64,000 nt of DNA from Alistipes indistinctus YIT 12060 (lineage in GTDB: Bacteria > Bacteroidota > Bacteroidia > Bacteroidales > Rikenellaceae), in assembly GCF_025144995.1 (NCBI RefSeq), contig NZ_CP102250.1, positions 1 to 64,000 on the forward strand. The letters run 5' to 3'. Both the position numbers and the translations under genes were made by a program. The notes beneath the pieces are model-generated. The model was not told the DNA's origin, made no database searches, and saw nothing but the letters and a program-made list of their open reading frames with translations. Below are positions 25,867 to 35,304 of this stretch, piece after piece. Position 1 is the first letter of the stretch, and every line of letters begins with the position of its first letter.

Positions 25867-27384
25867 ATGAGCGAGAGATTATTTATATTCGATACGACGC
25901 TGCGCGATGGCGAACAGGTTCCCGGCTGCCAGCTCAATACGATCGAGAAGATCGAAGTGGCACGCGCGCTGGAAGCGCTGGGGGTCGATGTGATCGAGGC
26001 CGGTTTCCCGGTCTCCAGTCCCGGTGATTTCAATTCCGTCCGTGAAATTTCCAAGGCGGTTTCCGCCCCGACAATTTGTGCGCTGACCCGCGCTGTTGAG
26101 CGCGATATCGACGTTGCGGCCGACGCGTTGGCGCTGGCCAAACACAAACGGATCCATACCGGTATCGGGGTTTCGCCCGAGCATATCTATTCCAAACTCA
26201 AATCGACTCCCGATGCGATCGTCGAACGTGCTGTGGCGGCGGTCAAATATGCAAAAAAATACGTCGAGGATGTCGAATTCTATGCCGAAGACGCCGGGCG
26301 CGCCGACGAGGCTTTTCTGGCGCGTGTGGTGGAGGCCGTCATCAAAGCGGGTGCTACGGTGGTGAATATTCCCGATACGACGGGGTATTGTCTGCCGGAA
26401 CAATACGGTGCGAAGATCAAGTACCTGATGGAGCATGTGGACGGTGTGCACAAGGCGATCCTGTCGACCCACTGCCACAACGACCTGGGCATGGCGACGG
26501 CCAATACTCTGTCCGGTGTGATCAACGGTGCCCGCCAGGTCGAAGTAACGATCAACGGTATCGGCGAACGTGCCGGCAATACCTCTCTCGAAGAGGTCGT
26601 AATGGCCCTGCGTTGCCACAAACATCTCGGTATCGACACCGGTATCAATTCGAAAGGACTCACCTCGGTCAGCCGTCTGGTGTCGAGCCTGATGAATATG
26701 CCGGTGCAGGCCAACAAAGCGATCGTTGGCCGCAATGCGTTTGCGCATTCGTCGGGCATTCACCAGGACGGAGTGCTCAAGGATCGGGGCAACTATGAAA
26801 TTATCGACCCGAAAGACGTGGGTCTCGACGAATCGGTCATTGCGCTGACTGCCCGCAGCGGCCGCGCCGCGCTGCATCACCGGCTCGACCTGCTCGGGAT
26901 CAAACTGGAGCAGCACGAGCTTGACGAAGTGTATGAAAAATTCCTCGTACTGGCCGATAAGAAAAAGGATGTTCGCGATGACGATTTGCTCTATCTAGTG
27001 GGCGATACGACCGGAGAGAAAGTGCAGAAACATTTGAAATTGAAATATCTTCAGATTCTTTCGGGAACGCTCGTGCCGACGGCTACCGTCATCGTCGAAA
27101 TCGGAGGGATGGAGCGAACGGCTACCAGTACCGGTAACGGTCCGATCGATGCTGCCGTCCGGGCGATCAAATCGCTTATCCAGGAAAAAGTGTTGATCAC
27201 GGAGTTTCTGATTCAGGCGATGAACCGCGGCAGCGACGATGTGGGGCGCGTGCACATGCGCGTTTGCAACGGAGAGAATTGCATGCACGGTTTTTCGGCC
27301 CACACCGATACGGTGCGTGCATCGGTCGAGGCTTTCGTCGATGCGCTGAACCTGTTGGGAGTCACCGGAAAAAAAGAAGAGTAG
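25867..27384 (+). CDS. leuA: 2-isopropylmalate synthase
   Basis: First committed step of leucine biosynthesis: acetyl-CoA plus 2-ketoisovalerate gives 2-isopropylmalate. The protein has 505 residues. The DRE-TIM metallolyase motif [13 protein letters not shown] is at the N-terminus, and the metal-binding [16 protein letters not shown] lies near residue 200. The second part carries the regulatory LeuA dimer domain ([30 protein letters not shown]), the leucine-binding feedback domain. It heads leuA-leuC-leuD-leuA/cimA-like, with leuC 25 bases downstream. The upstream -7 box at 25820 is the only regulatory signal seen. Confidence 0.95.
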   Translation: MSERLFIFDTTLRDGEQVPGCQLNTIEKIEVARALEALGVDVIEAGFPVSSPGDFNSVREISKAVSAPTICALTRAVERDIDVAADALALAKHKRIHTGIGVSPEHIYSKLKSTPDAIVERAVAAVKYAKKYVEDVEFYAEDAGRADEAFLARVVEAVIKAGATVVNIPDTTGYCLPEQYGAKIKYLMEHVDGVHKAILSTHCHNDLGMATANTLSGVINGARQVEVTINGIGERAGNTSLEEVVMALRCHKHLGIDTGINSKGLTSVSRLVSSLMNMPVQANKAIVGRNAFAHSSGIHQDGVLKDRGNYEIIDPKDVGLDESVIALTARSGRAALHHRLDLLGIKLEQHELDEVYEKFLVLADKKKDVRDDDLLYLVGDTTGEKVQKHLKLKYLQILSGTLVPTATVIVEIGGMERTATSTGNGPIDAAVRAIKSLIQEKVLITEFLIQAMNRGSDDVGRVHMRVCNGENCMHGFSAHTDTVRASVEAFVDALNLLGVTGKKEE

Positions 27385-27408
27385 TAACAAGTGAAATAAC
27401 AATGTTTT

Positions 27409-28812
27409 ATGGGAAAGACTTTATTTGACAAAGTGTGGGACGCGCACGTCGTCCGTGAACTGGACGGAGGCCGGAGCGTACTCTATATCGACCGCCACTA
27501 CATCCATGAGGTGACCTCTCCGGTGGCTTTCCTCGGCCTGAAAAACAGGGGGCTCAAGGTGGCTCGTCCTGCTCAAACCACGGGTACGCCGGACCACAAC
27601 GTGCCGACCGTCGACCAACACCTGCCGGTAGCAGAGGAGCAGAGCCGCAACCAGCTCGATTCATTCCGCCGCAATTGCGAAGAGAACGGTATCGAATATT
27701 TCCCGTTAGGCAATCCCGGGCACGGTATTGTACATATTATCGGCCCGGAGCAGGGATTTACCCAGCCGGGCATGACGATCGTCTGCGGTGACAGCCATAC
27801 CTCTACGCACGGTGCCTTCGGTGCCGTGGCTTTCGGTATCGGGACCTCTGAGGTCGAAATGGTGTTCGCTTCGCAGTGCATTTTGCAGCCGAAACCCAAG
27901 ACGATGCGCATTACCGTAAACGGCAAGCGCAAGGCGGGCGTGACGGCGAAGGACATTATCCTTTATGTCATTTCTAAAATTTCCGCATCGGGCGGTACCG
28001 GGCATTTTATCGAATTTGCCGGGGAGGCGATCCGGGACCTGTCGATGGAGGAACGCATGACGGTCTGCAACATGAGTATCGAGTGCGGCGCCCGCGGCGG
28101 CATGATCGCTCCGGACCAGACTACTTTCGATTATGTGAAGGGACGCAAGCGCGCTCCTCAGGGGACGGACTTCGATAAAGCCGTCGGGCGGTGGAAACAG
28201 CTCTATTCCGATCCCGATGCCCGTTTCGATACCGAATATACGTTCGATGCGGCCGATATCGAACCGATGATCACCTTCGGTACCAATCCCGGTATGGGGG
28301 TGGCTGTGACGGCTGAAGTGCCTTCGGATACGGGTCTCAGCGGCAGTGACAGGGTCAGCTTCGGCAAGGCTTTGGATTACATGGGTTTCCGTAGTGGCGA
28401 ACCGATGCTCGGCAAGAAAATCGACTACGTGTTCCTCGGTAGCTGTACGAACGGCCGTATCGAAGATTTCCGCCAGTTCGCAGCGGCGGTCAAGGGACGC
28501 AAGAAAGCCCCGCATGTGACCGCCTGGCTCGTCCCGGGGTCGAAACAGGTCGAGGCGCAGGCTAAGGCTGAAGGTCTCGACAAAATTCTGGCGGATGCCG
28601 GTTTCGTACTGCGCCAGCCGGGATGTTCGGCCTGCCTGGCGATGAATGCCGACAAGATTCCCGCAGGTAAGTACAGCGTTTCGACCTCCAACCGCAATTT
28701 CGAGGGGCGCCAGGGGCCCGGTGCCCGTACGATGCTGGCCGGTCCGCTGGTAGCGGCTGCGGCGGCTGTGACGGGTTGTATCGCCGATCCGCGTGAAGTG
28801 TTTGGTCTGTAA
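27409..28812 (+). CDS. leuC: 3-isopropylmalate dehydratase large subunit
   Basis: Aconitase-type isomerase subunit of 467 residues that converts 2- to 3-isopropylmalate with LeuD. Iron-sulfur ligands are the Cys in [15 protein letters not shown] and the pair in [12 protein letters not shown]. Other conserved segments are [34 protein letters not shown] and [18 protein letters not shown]. Full family length. Located between leuA and leuD. Confidence 0.96.
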   Translation: MGKTLFDKVWDAHVVRELDGGRSVLYIDRHYIHEVTSPVAFLGLKNRGLKVARPAQTTGTPDHNVPTVDQHLPVAEEQSRNQLDSFRRNCEENGIEYFPLGNPGHGIVHIIGPEQGFTQPGMTIVCGDSHTSTHGAFGAVAFGIGTSEVEMVFASQCILQPKPKTMRITVNGKRKAGVTAKDIILYVISKISASGGTGHFIEFAGEAIRDLSMEERMTVCNMSIECGARGGMIAPDQTTFDYVKGRKRAPQGTDFDKAVGRWKQLYSDPDARFDTEYTFDAADIEPMITFGTNPGMGVAVTAEVPSDTGLSGSDRVSFGKALDYMGFRSGEPMLGKKIDYVFLGSCTNGRIEDFRQFAAAVKGRKKAPHVTAWLVPGSKQVEAQAKAEGLDKILADAGFVLRQPGCSACLAMNADKIPAGKYSVSTSNRNFEGRQGPGARTMLAGPLVAAAAAVTGCIADPREVFGL

Positions 28813-28848
28813 ACGAAGTTTCAACAGAAAACGAAAAAGAGTAAAGTT

Positions 28849-29442
28849 ATGTCTATACCGAAATTCACCAAGCTGGTTACTACGGCTGTACCGCTGCCGA
28901 TCGAAAACGTCGATACCGACCAGATTATTCCGGCCCGTTTCCTCAAAGCAGTTGAACGCAAAGGGTTTGGCGACAACCTGTTCCGCGATTGGCGTTATGA
29001 TAAGGCGGGGAAGCCCGTAGCCGGTTTTCCGCTGAACGATTCCCGTTTCGGCGGCGATATCCTCGTAGCGGCCAAAAACTTCGGCTGCGGTTCCTCGCGC
29101 GAGCATGCCGCATGGGCCATTTTCGACTATGGTTTCAAGGTGGTCGTGTCGAGTTTCTTTGCCGATATTTTCCGGAATAATGCACTAAATAACGGGTTAT
29201 TGCCCATCCGGGTCGACGAGGCGTTCCTCACGGCTGTCTTTGCGGCGATCGAGGCCGATCCGGCTGCGAAGTTCGAGGTCGATCTCGACAAACAGACCTT
29301 TACGATTTGCGCGACGGGGGAGACTGCGGCTTTCGAAATTGACGGCTATAAAAAGGAGTGCCTGCTCAACGGTTACGACGATGTCGATTACCTGCTGAGC
29401 ATCCGCCCCGAGATTGACCGGTTCGAGGCGGAGAAAAACTGA
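28849..29442 (+). CDS. leuD: 3-isopropylmalate dehydratase small subunit
   Basis: Swivelling-domain subunit of isopropylmalate isomerase, 197 residues. The substrate loop [15 protein letters not shown] is intact, and [14 protein letters not shown] is the N-terminal signature. It follows leuC after 36 bases and completes the active enzyme. Confidence 0.95.
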   Translation: MSIPKFTKLVTTAVPLPIENVDTDQIIPARFLKAVERKGFGDNLFRDWRYDKAGKPVAGFPLNDSRFGGDILVAAKNFGCGSSREHAAWAIFDYGFKVVVSSFFADIFRNNALNNGLLPIRVDEAFLTAVFAAIEADPAAKFEVDLDKQTFTICATGETAAFEIDGYKKECLLNGYDDVDYLLSIRPEIDRFEAEKN

Positions 29443-29532
29443 CTGTCCGGCTTTTCTCCGGACTGTGCTGCACAGAAGAGCAGGGCGGTCGGGAGCGTTG
29501 TTTTTTGCACCACTTAATTTTGTTGCCTGCCT

Positions 29533-31050
29533 ATGATCGAGATAATGGATACCACTCTGCGGGACGGCGAACAGACCTCCGGGGTTTCGTTCACCGTCCG
29601 TGAGAAGTTGAGCATCGCCAAACTGTTGCTCGACGAATTGCATGTAGACCGGATCGAGATCGCGTCGGCCCGGGTCTCCGAGGGAGAGGCCGAAAGTACC
29701 CGCCTGATTGCCGCATGGGCCCGGGAGCAGGGGTTTATCGACCGGATCGAAGTGCTGGGATTCGTCGACGGGGGAGTGTCGCTCGATTGGATCGCATCGT
29801 CCGGGTGCCGGGTGGTGAACCTGCTCGCCAAAGGATCGCTCAAGCATTGTACTTACCAGTTACGCAAGACTCCGCAGCAGCATGTGGAGGATATCCGCAC
29901 GACGATTGCGCAGGCTACGGGGATGGGCATTGCGGTGAACCTTTATCTGGAAGATTGGTCCAACGGTATGATCCATTCGCCGCAATACGTGTTCGATATG
30001 ATGGATGCCCTGAGCTGTGGACCGATCCGACGTTTCATGATTCCCGATACGCTGGGGATCCTCAATCCCGACAATACGTATGCTTTTTGCTGCGAGATGA
30101 TCCGGCGTTATCCGGATGTCCGGTTCGATTTCCATGCGCACAACGATTATGACCTGGCGGTCGCCAATGTGATGGCGGCGGTAAAAGCGGGAGTACACGG
30201 CATTCATACGACCATCAACGGTCTCGGCGAGCGGGCGGGCAATGCGCCGCTGTCGAGCGTGATTGCCGTACTGAACGACCAAATCAAGACGCCGAACGGG
30301 GTGGTCGAACGGCGGATCAACCATGTCAGCCGCGTGGTCGAGACCTACACCGGAGTGCACATTCCGGCCAACAAGCCTGTCGTGGGCGAGAATGTTTTTA
30401 CGCAGTGCGCCGGGATTCATGCCGACGGCGACAACAAGGACAATCTCTATTACAACGACCTGTTGCCGGAGCGTTTCGGGCGGGTGCGCGAGTATGCGCT
30501 CGGTAAGATGTCGGGCAAGGCCAATATCCGCAAAAACCTCGACGCATTGGGCATCGACCTGGATGAAGAGTCGATGCGCAAGGTAACCGAACGGATTATC
30601 GAATTGGGTGATAAGAAACAGACGGTTACCTCGGATGACCTGCCTTATATTATCGCCGATATCCTGCGGCAGGATGTGCAGGAAACCCGAGTACATATCC
30701 TCAATTACAACCTTTCGCTCGGTCAGGGACTCCATCCGGTGGCGACGCTTAAAATCCGCATCAACGATGCCGATTACGAAGAGACAGCTTCGGGAGATGG
30801 CCAGTACGATGCCTTTATGAAGGCATTGCGCAAAATTTACAAAGGACAGTTGGGGCGCGACTTCCCGATGCTGACCAACTATTCCGTGACGATTCCGCCC
30901 GGCGGCCGTACCGATGCATTCGTGCAGACCTTCATTAGCTGGGAATACCGTGGGCAGAGTTTTAAAACCCGCGGATTGGATGCAGACCAGACGGAGGCCG
31001 CGATCAAGGCGACCCTCAAGATGCTCAATAAGATCGAAAACATGCAGTAG
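29533..31050 (+). CDS. Second LeuA-family synthase, citramalate synthase-like
   Basis: DRE-TIM enzyme of 505 residues, clearly divergent from the leuA product. It opens with [21 protein letters not shown], has FHAHNDYDLAVANVMAAVKAG for metal binding, INGLGERAGNAPLSSV, and a C-terminal regulatory domain (HPVATLKIRINDADYEETASGDGQYDAF). In Bacteroidota such a gene often travels with leuCD and is annotated as 2-isopropylmalate or (R)-citramalate synthase. Citramalate synthesis would feed isoleucine through the same LeuCD enzyme. Which substrate it takes cannot be decided here. Confidence 0.8.
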   Translation: MIEIMDTTLRDGEQTSGVSFTVREKLSIAKLLLDELHVDRIEIASARVSEGEAESTRLIAAWAREQGFIDRIEVLGFVDGGVSLDWIASSGCRVVNLLAKGSLKHCTYQLRKTPQQHVEDIRTTIAQATGMGIAVNLYLEDWSNGMIHSPQYVFDMMDALSCGPIRRFMIPDTLGILNPDNTYAFCCEMIRRYPDVRFDFHAHNDYDLAVANVMAAVKAGVHGIHTTINGLGERAGNAPLSSVIAVLNDQIKTPNGVVERRINHVSRVVETYTGVHIPANKPVVGENVFTQCAGIHADGDNKDNLYYNDLLPERFGRVREYALGKMSGKANIRKNLDALGIDLDEESMRKVTERIIELGDKKQTVTSDDLPYIIADILRQDVQETRVHILNYNLSLGQGLHPVATLKIRINDADYEETASGDGQYDAFMKALRKIYKGQLGRDFPMLTNYSVTIPPGGRTDAFVQTFISWEYRGQSFKTRGLDADQTEAAIKATLKMLNKIENMQ

Positions 31051-31108
31051 CGCGATGGCCCGTTGGTGAGATTAGGACTGGGTTGCGGTTATATGACACG
31101 CGGAGCGC

Positions 31109-32500
31109 TTAGTATCCCAGTACCCGCATCATCGAACGGTAGCTTTGCTCTTTGGCGAACAGGCGCGTGTAGTATTCGTTGTCGTCCTTGTCGCGGTCGA
31201 TGATGATGTGTTTCGGTGCGGGGATCAGGCAGTGCTGGATACCTCCGTAGCCGCCCAGCGATTCCTGGTAGGCGCCCGTGTGGAAGAAGCCGATGTATTG
31301 GGTTTCATCGACCAATTTGGGCAGGAAGATCGCATTCGAGTGGGATTCGCCGTTGTAGAAATCTTCGCTGTCGCAGGTGAGCCCCCCGAGGAATACGCGT
31401 TGGTACTCCAAATCCCAATGGTTGATGGCCAGCAGGATGTAGCGCTGTTTAATGCCCCATATGTCGGGCAGCGTGGTCATGAACGAACTGTCGATCATGT
31501 ACCACCGCTCGCGGTCGTTCTGCTGCTTCTGGTTGATGATCGAGAAGAGCGTGGCGCCGCTTTCGCCCACGGTAAACGATCCGAATTCGGTAAAAATGTT
31601 CGGTTCGGGGATTCCGGATTGTTCGCAGAAGTGCTTGATCTGGGATACGATTTCTTCGGCCATATACTCGTAATCGTAATCGAACGCGAGCGAGTTTTTG
31701 ATCGGAAAGCCGCCGCCGATATTCAACGAATCGAGTTCGGGGCAGATCTTCTTCAATTCGTAATAGATACCGAGGCACTTGTTCAACTCGTTCCAGTAAT
31801 AGGCTGTATCTTTGATGCCGGTGTTGATGAAAAAGTGCAGCATCTTCAGCTTGAACTTCTTGTTCGTTTTGATCCGGGTTTGGTAGAACTCGATGATGTC
31901 GTTGTAGCGGATGCCGAGCCGCGAGGTGTAGAAATCGAATTTCGGCTCCTCTTCGGATGCGATGCGGATACCGATCTGGCACGGTTTGTTGATTGCGTCG
32001 TCGAGCAGGTTCAGTTCGCGTTTGTTGTCGAGAATCGGAATGGTGTTCTCGAAGCCGTTGTTGACCAGCGACGCTATATTTTCGACATATTGCGGCCGTT
32101 TGAACCCGTTGCAGACGATGTAGATATTTTTGTCGATAATCCCGCCGTCGTACAATGCGTTGATGATGTGGATGTCGTAAGCCGAAGAGGTCTCGAGGTG
32201 GATATCGTTCTTGAGCGCCTCTTCCAGTACGAATGAGAAATGCGAACTTTTCGTGCAGTAGCAATAGTTATAAGAACCCTGGTAGTCGACCTTCGCCATT
32301 GCTACGTTGAACAGTCGCTTGGCCCGTTGGATCTGTGAGGTGATTTTCGGCAAATAGGTAACTTTGAGCGGCGTGCCGTACTGTTTGATGATATCCATCA
32401 GCGGAATATCATGGAAGTTGAGTTCGTTATCCTGTACGGAGAATTCGTCCTGCGGAAACTCGAACGTTTGCTCGATAAGGTCGATGTACTTGTTTTTCAT
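31109..32500 (-). CDS. speA: Arginine decarboxylase-like PLP enzyme (fold type III)
   Basis: PLP-dependent basic amino-acid decarboxylase of 463 residues. The PLP lysine is Lys84 in YCYCTKSSH. LNIGGGFPIKNS is the phosphate-binding glycine loop, and EFGSFTVGESGAT and LTCDSEDFYN carry further cofactor and substrate residues, with Cys in the second typical of this fold. It is shorter than classical E. coli SpeA (about 650 aa), but the type is found across Bacteroidota as the biosynthetic arginine decarboxylase that makes agmatine for polyamines. Its GC content is lower than its neighbours' judging by residue choice (many K, I, N, Y). Single gene, convergent with the leu cluster. Confidence 0.8.
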   Translation of the reverse strand: MKNKYIDLIEQTFEFPQDEFSVQDNELNFHDIPLMDIIKQYGTPLKVTYLPKITSQIQRAKRLFNVAMAKVDYQGSYNYCYCTKSSHFSFVLEEALKNDIHLETSSAYDIHIINALYDGGIIDKNIYIVCNGFKRPQYVENIASLVNNGFENTIPILDNKRELNLLDDAINKPCQIGIRIASEEEPKFDFYTSRLGIRYNDIIEFYQTRIKTNKKFKLKMLHFFINTGIKDTAYYWNELNKCLGIYYELKKICPELDSLNIGGGFPIKNSLAFDYDYEYMAEEIVSQIKHFCEQSGIPEPNIFTEFGSFTVGESGATLFSIINQKQQNDRERWYMIDSSFMTTLPDIWGIKQRYILLAINHWDLEYQRVFLGGLTCDSEDFYNGESHSNAIFLPKLVDETQYIGFFHTGAYQESLGGYGGIQHCLIPAPKHIIIDRDKDDNEYYTRLFAKEQSYRSMMRVLGY

Positions 32501-32558
32501 CTTTAGTCGATGTCGGTATTGTTTACAATCCGTCTTTGCTACTTGTCCTGAAAAATGT

Positions 32559-32579
32559 CAAAGTAGCTAAGTTACTTTG
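32559..32579. promoter_or_regulatory. Inverted repeat upstream of speA
   Basis: CAAAGTA (32559-32565) and TACTTTG (32573-32579) are perfect inverted arms around 7 bases. The left arm resembles a minus-strand -7 box with one base missing. It may be a speA promoter or an operator. Confidence 0.4.
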
Positions 32580-32858
32580 TCTGGACTTTTGCCCTGCAAA
32601 GGAGGTAAAAGTTTTTTGGAAAAACAACGTTTGGAGGCGATATGTTCGTATTTCGGGTCGTTTTTCTCGTTTCGTTGCCGTCCGGAATTCGATTCCGGGT
32701 TTCTCACAGCTCCCGGTTTTATGTTGAAATGGGGTGTAGAGCGAAGATTGCCGGGGCACTTCCGTGCTTTGGCAGTTCTTTTGCAGAAATTTACACAAGT
32801 TAAGTATTGGCGGGATTTGCGGAGAAGATTTTCGGATGCTGAGTTTTTCGCGCGCGCG

Positions 32859-32890
32859 TTTGTATCTGTAGGGAAAAAAGAGTACTTTTG
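32859..32890 (+). promoter_or_regulatory. Bacteroidota promoter for the HU-domain/sigma-54 regulator group
   Basis: TTTG at 32859-32862, exactly 20 bases, then TACTTTTG at 32883-32890: a full match to the -33/-7 consensus. The transcript would start near 32897 with a leader of about 100 bases. Confidence 0.7.
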
Positions 32891-32995
32891 ACACACCTGA
32901 TATCGTTTTGCGGGGCGTTCAAGTATCGCCGGAACGCAGAGGTCGGTTTTTTTCCGAAATATGTTGCATTTTATAGATACTATACCAGCAAAATT

Positions 32996-34066
32996 ATGGT
33001 TAATAGAATCATTGCCGATTACCTGAAGGCCGGGAAGCGGCTGGTAATCCCACAGTTCGGGGCATTCATTCACAAGGACACCGATGGCGGGGTCGTTTTT
33101 GTCCCTTTTCTCAAAAAAGATGACGGTGTACTGGCCACGCAGCTCAGCACTACCTACGGCCTGAGTAGCGAGGAGGCTTACGGGGTGATCACCGAATATA
33201 TCGCACAGGTCCAGCGCAGCGTCACCGACCGCGGCAGTTTTGTCGTCGAAGGGGTGGGGCGGCTGCGGATCGACTCGAACGGCGTATGCTATTTGGAAGC
33301 TGATAACCGTGCTGGAGATACTCAGCCACAAAATGCCTCCATGCCGAAACCGGTTGTCCAGACGCCTGCTCAGCCCTCCGCCCGGCAGTCGGCACCGGTA
33401 CCCGGTGCTACTGCACAAAGCCCTGCGGTGCAAAATGCCTCAGTCCAACCTGCGCGAACCCAACCGGTCCCGGCCCAATGTCCGCCGCCGGTACAGCAGC
33501 GTCCTGCCTCACCGGGCCCTCAGCAGTCCCCGCAGTTTCAACAACCCCAGCCCCAACAACCCCGTCAGGCTATGCCCGGGCAGCGTCCTGTTCAGCCCTC
33601 GGGCAATATCCCGCCCCGTCCGGCCGTTTACCAGCAGCCCGTTCAGCAGGGAGGGCGTCCGCAACCGGGATGTCCGCAGTCTCAGGGCCAGCCGGTGCAA
33701 CCTCAGCAACCGGTACAGTCCCCTGTGCCGCATCCGGGGCAACAAACCTACGGCGGAGCTCCGCAGTATGCCCCGCAAGGCGCCGGGAGACCTGTGTCTC
33801 CGCATCCGGTAGGGGCTGGAATGCCGGTTCAGCAAAAAGGAACCGATAAGTTCCTGGTGGTAGCGATCCTTGCGGCGGTTATTGCGCTGGGAGCGATCAT
33901 TTACGGAGTGATCACCTCGTCGGCAGGTACGCCGAAGATAGATCCGATGGAACTGCCTTCCCACCAGCGTCCGGCGGTCCTCGATTCGATCCAGAAGCAG
34001 GACTCGATCCGGGCCGCCGAGGAGGCTGCGAAAGCTGCGAAAACGGCACCCAAACCTAAACGGTAA
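32996..34066 (+). CDS. HU/CCDC81-type domain membrane protein with Pro/Gln-rich region
   Basis: Protein of 356 residues. Residues 1-102 (MVNRIIADYLKAGKRLVIPQ...GSFVVEGVGRLRID) look like the bacterial HU-CCDC81 domain, a duplicated HU-type fold. Residues 103-283 are low complexity, dominated by Pro, Gln, Ala and Gly. A single transmembrane helix follows at about 286-307 (FLVVAILAAVIALGAIIYGV), and a short charged tail of about 49 residues ends it. Relatives often end in a peptidoglycan-binding SPOR domain after the helix; I see none. The start at 32996 follows the consensus promoter by about 100 bases. It is 11 bases from the sigma-54 regulator gene. Function unknown; an envelope role is inferred. 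Confidence 0.8.
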   Translation: MVNRIIADYLKAGKRLVIPQFGAFIHKDTDGGVVFVPFLKKDDGVLATQLSTTYGLSSEEAYGVITEYIAQVQRSVTDRGSFVVEGVGRLRIDSNGVCYLEADNRAGDTQPQNASMPKPVVQTPAQPSARQSAPVPGATAQSPAVQNASVQPARTQPVPAQCPPPVQQRPASPGPQQSPQFQQPQPQQPRQAMPGQRPVQPSGNIPPRPAVYQQPVQQGGRPQPGCPQSQGQPVQPQQPVQSPVPHPGQQTYGGAPQYAPQGAGRPVSPHPVGAGMPVQQKGTDKFLVVAILAAVIALGAIIYGVITSSAGTPKIDPMELPSHQRPAVLDSIQKQDSIRAAEEAAKAAKTAPKPKR

Positions 34067-34077
34067 GTTCCGGAGGC

Positions 34078-35304
34078 ATGTCGATGGATTTAACAACACT
34101 CAAGCAACGTTTCGGCATTATCGGCAACAACGAAGCGCTTAACGAGGCTCTCGAAGTGGCGATGCGCGTGGCACCGACCGACCTTTCAGTGCTGATTACC
34201 GGCGAAAGCGGTGTCGGGAAAGAGGTTTTTCCGCAGATTATCCATGCCAACAGTTCCCGGAAACACGGCAATTACATTGCAGTGAATTGCGGTGCTATCC
34301 CTGAAGGTACGATCGATTCCGAATTGTTCGGGCATGAAAAGGGCGCTTTTACCGGCGCTTCGGAGAGCCGCAAAGGGTATTTCGAGGAGGCCAACGGAGG
34401 AACTATTTTCCTCGACGAAGTGGCCGAACTGCCGCATACGACGCAAGTGCGCCTGCTGCGTGTCCTGCAGGCGGGTGAATATATCCGCGTCGGCTCGTCG
34501 AAGGCACAGAAGACCAATGTCAGGGTCGTAGCCGCGACGAATGTCGACCTGCGCGAGGCCGTCCGGCAGGGGCGTTTTCGCGAAGACCTATATTACCGGC
34601 TCAATACGGTTCCCATTTCGGTCCCGCCGTTGCGGGACCGTAAGGGTGATATCTACCTGTTGTTCCGTAAATTTGCGGCAGATGTCGCGTTGTTGTACCG
34701 CATGCCTGCTATTTCGCTTGATGAGGGTGCGCGAGGTATGCTCGAAACCTATCCGTGGCCGGGGAATATCCGGCAGTTGAAGAATGTGGCCGAGCAGATC
34801 TCCGCAGTCGAGGAATCGCGCTCCATTACCGCCGATATCCTGAGAAAATACCTTCCCGATTATGCTCCGGCTTCCGTTCCGGTAGTCCGGGGGCAGGCAC
34901 AGGGAGAACTCAATGAAGAGCGCGAGTTGCTTTACAAAGTGTTGTTCGACCTGCGCAGCGATATGAGCGACCTGAAAAGAATGGTTTCAGAATTGATCGC
35001 CGAGCGTAATTATGAACGCAAAAGCGATATTACAGCCTTGCTCCCGCGCAACCTGCCTGCTCCGATTCCCGCTCCGGCGGTGCATCCGGCCCCCGTCGCC
35101 TACGACGAATATGCCGATACGGAAGAGGTGATGGACGAATCTGCCCCGCACGAAGGCATGACTAAAGAACAGATGTTGCGGGAATCGATTATCAAGGCGC
35201 TTCGCCGCCATGGCGGCAAACGGCGCGAAGCGGCCAAAGACCTGTTTATTTCCGAGCGAACGCTTTACCGTAAAATCAAAGAGTTGGGAATCGATGAATA
35301 TTAA
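34078..35304 (+). CDS. Sigma-54-dependent transcriptional activator
   Basis: AAA+ enhancer-binding protein of 408 residues. Walker A is GESGVGKE (42-49), the sigma-54 contact loop is GAFTGA (89-94), and Walker B is GGTIFLDEVAEL. Sensor and arginine-finger segments follow (RFREDLYYRLN). The C-terminus is a Fis-type helix-turn-helix (KRREAAKDLFISERTLYRKIKELG). There is no receiver or GAF domain in front of the AAA+ module, so activity is not obviously controlled by a partner kinase. Between the ATPase and the DNA-binding part lies a Pro/Ala-rich linker. The start of lptE overlaps its last codons. No -12/-24 promoter was recognised upstream of neighbouring genes. Confidence 0.92.
   Translation: MSMDLTTLKQRFGIIGNNEALNEALEVAMRVAPTDLSVLITGESGVGKEVFPQIIHANSSRKHGNYIAVNCGAIPEGTIDSELFGHEKGAFTGASESRKGYFEEANGGTIFLDEVAELPHTTQVRLLRVLQAGEYIRVGSSKAQKTNVRVVAATNVDLREAVRQGRFREDLYYRLNTVPISVPPLRDRKGDIYLLFRKFAADVALLYRMPAISLDEGARGMLETYPWPGNIRQLKNVAEQISAVEESRSITADILRKYLPDYAPASVPVVRGQAQGELNEERELLYKVLFDLRSDMSDLKRMVSELIAERNYERKSDITALLPRNLPAPIPAPAVHPAPVAYDEYADTEEVMDESAPHEGMTKEQMLRESIIKALRRHGGKRREAAKDLFISERTLYRKIKELGIDEY

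Larger units (their letters stand above)
32501..32995. other. Divergent regulatory region between speA and the HU-domain gene
   Basis: About 495 bases with no supported gene. It holds a 7+7 inverted repeat (32559-32579) near speA and a complete TTTG-N20-TAnnTTTG promoter (32859-32890) reading towards the HU-domain gene. The frame that extends the HU gene to 32888 runs through this promoter and is not used. Confidence 0.6.

Noticed and set aside
32888-32995. A longer start for the HU-domain protein
   Set aside because: It would begin inside the TACTTTTG promoter box and add 36 residues unlike the HU fold.
35210-35293. A longer start for lptE
   Set aside because: It would place 28 charged residues in front of the lipoprotein signal and lie deep in the regulator gene.
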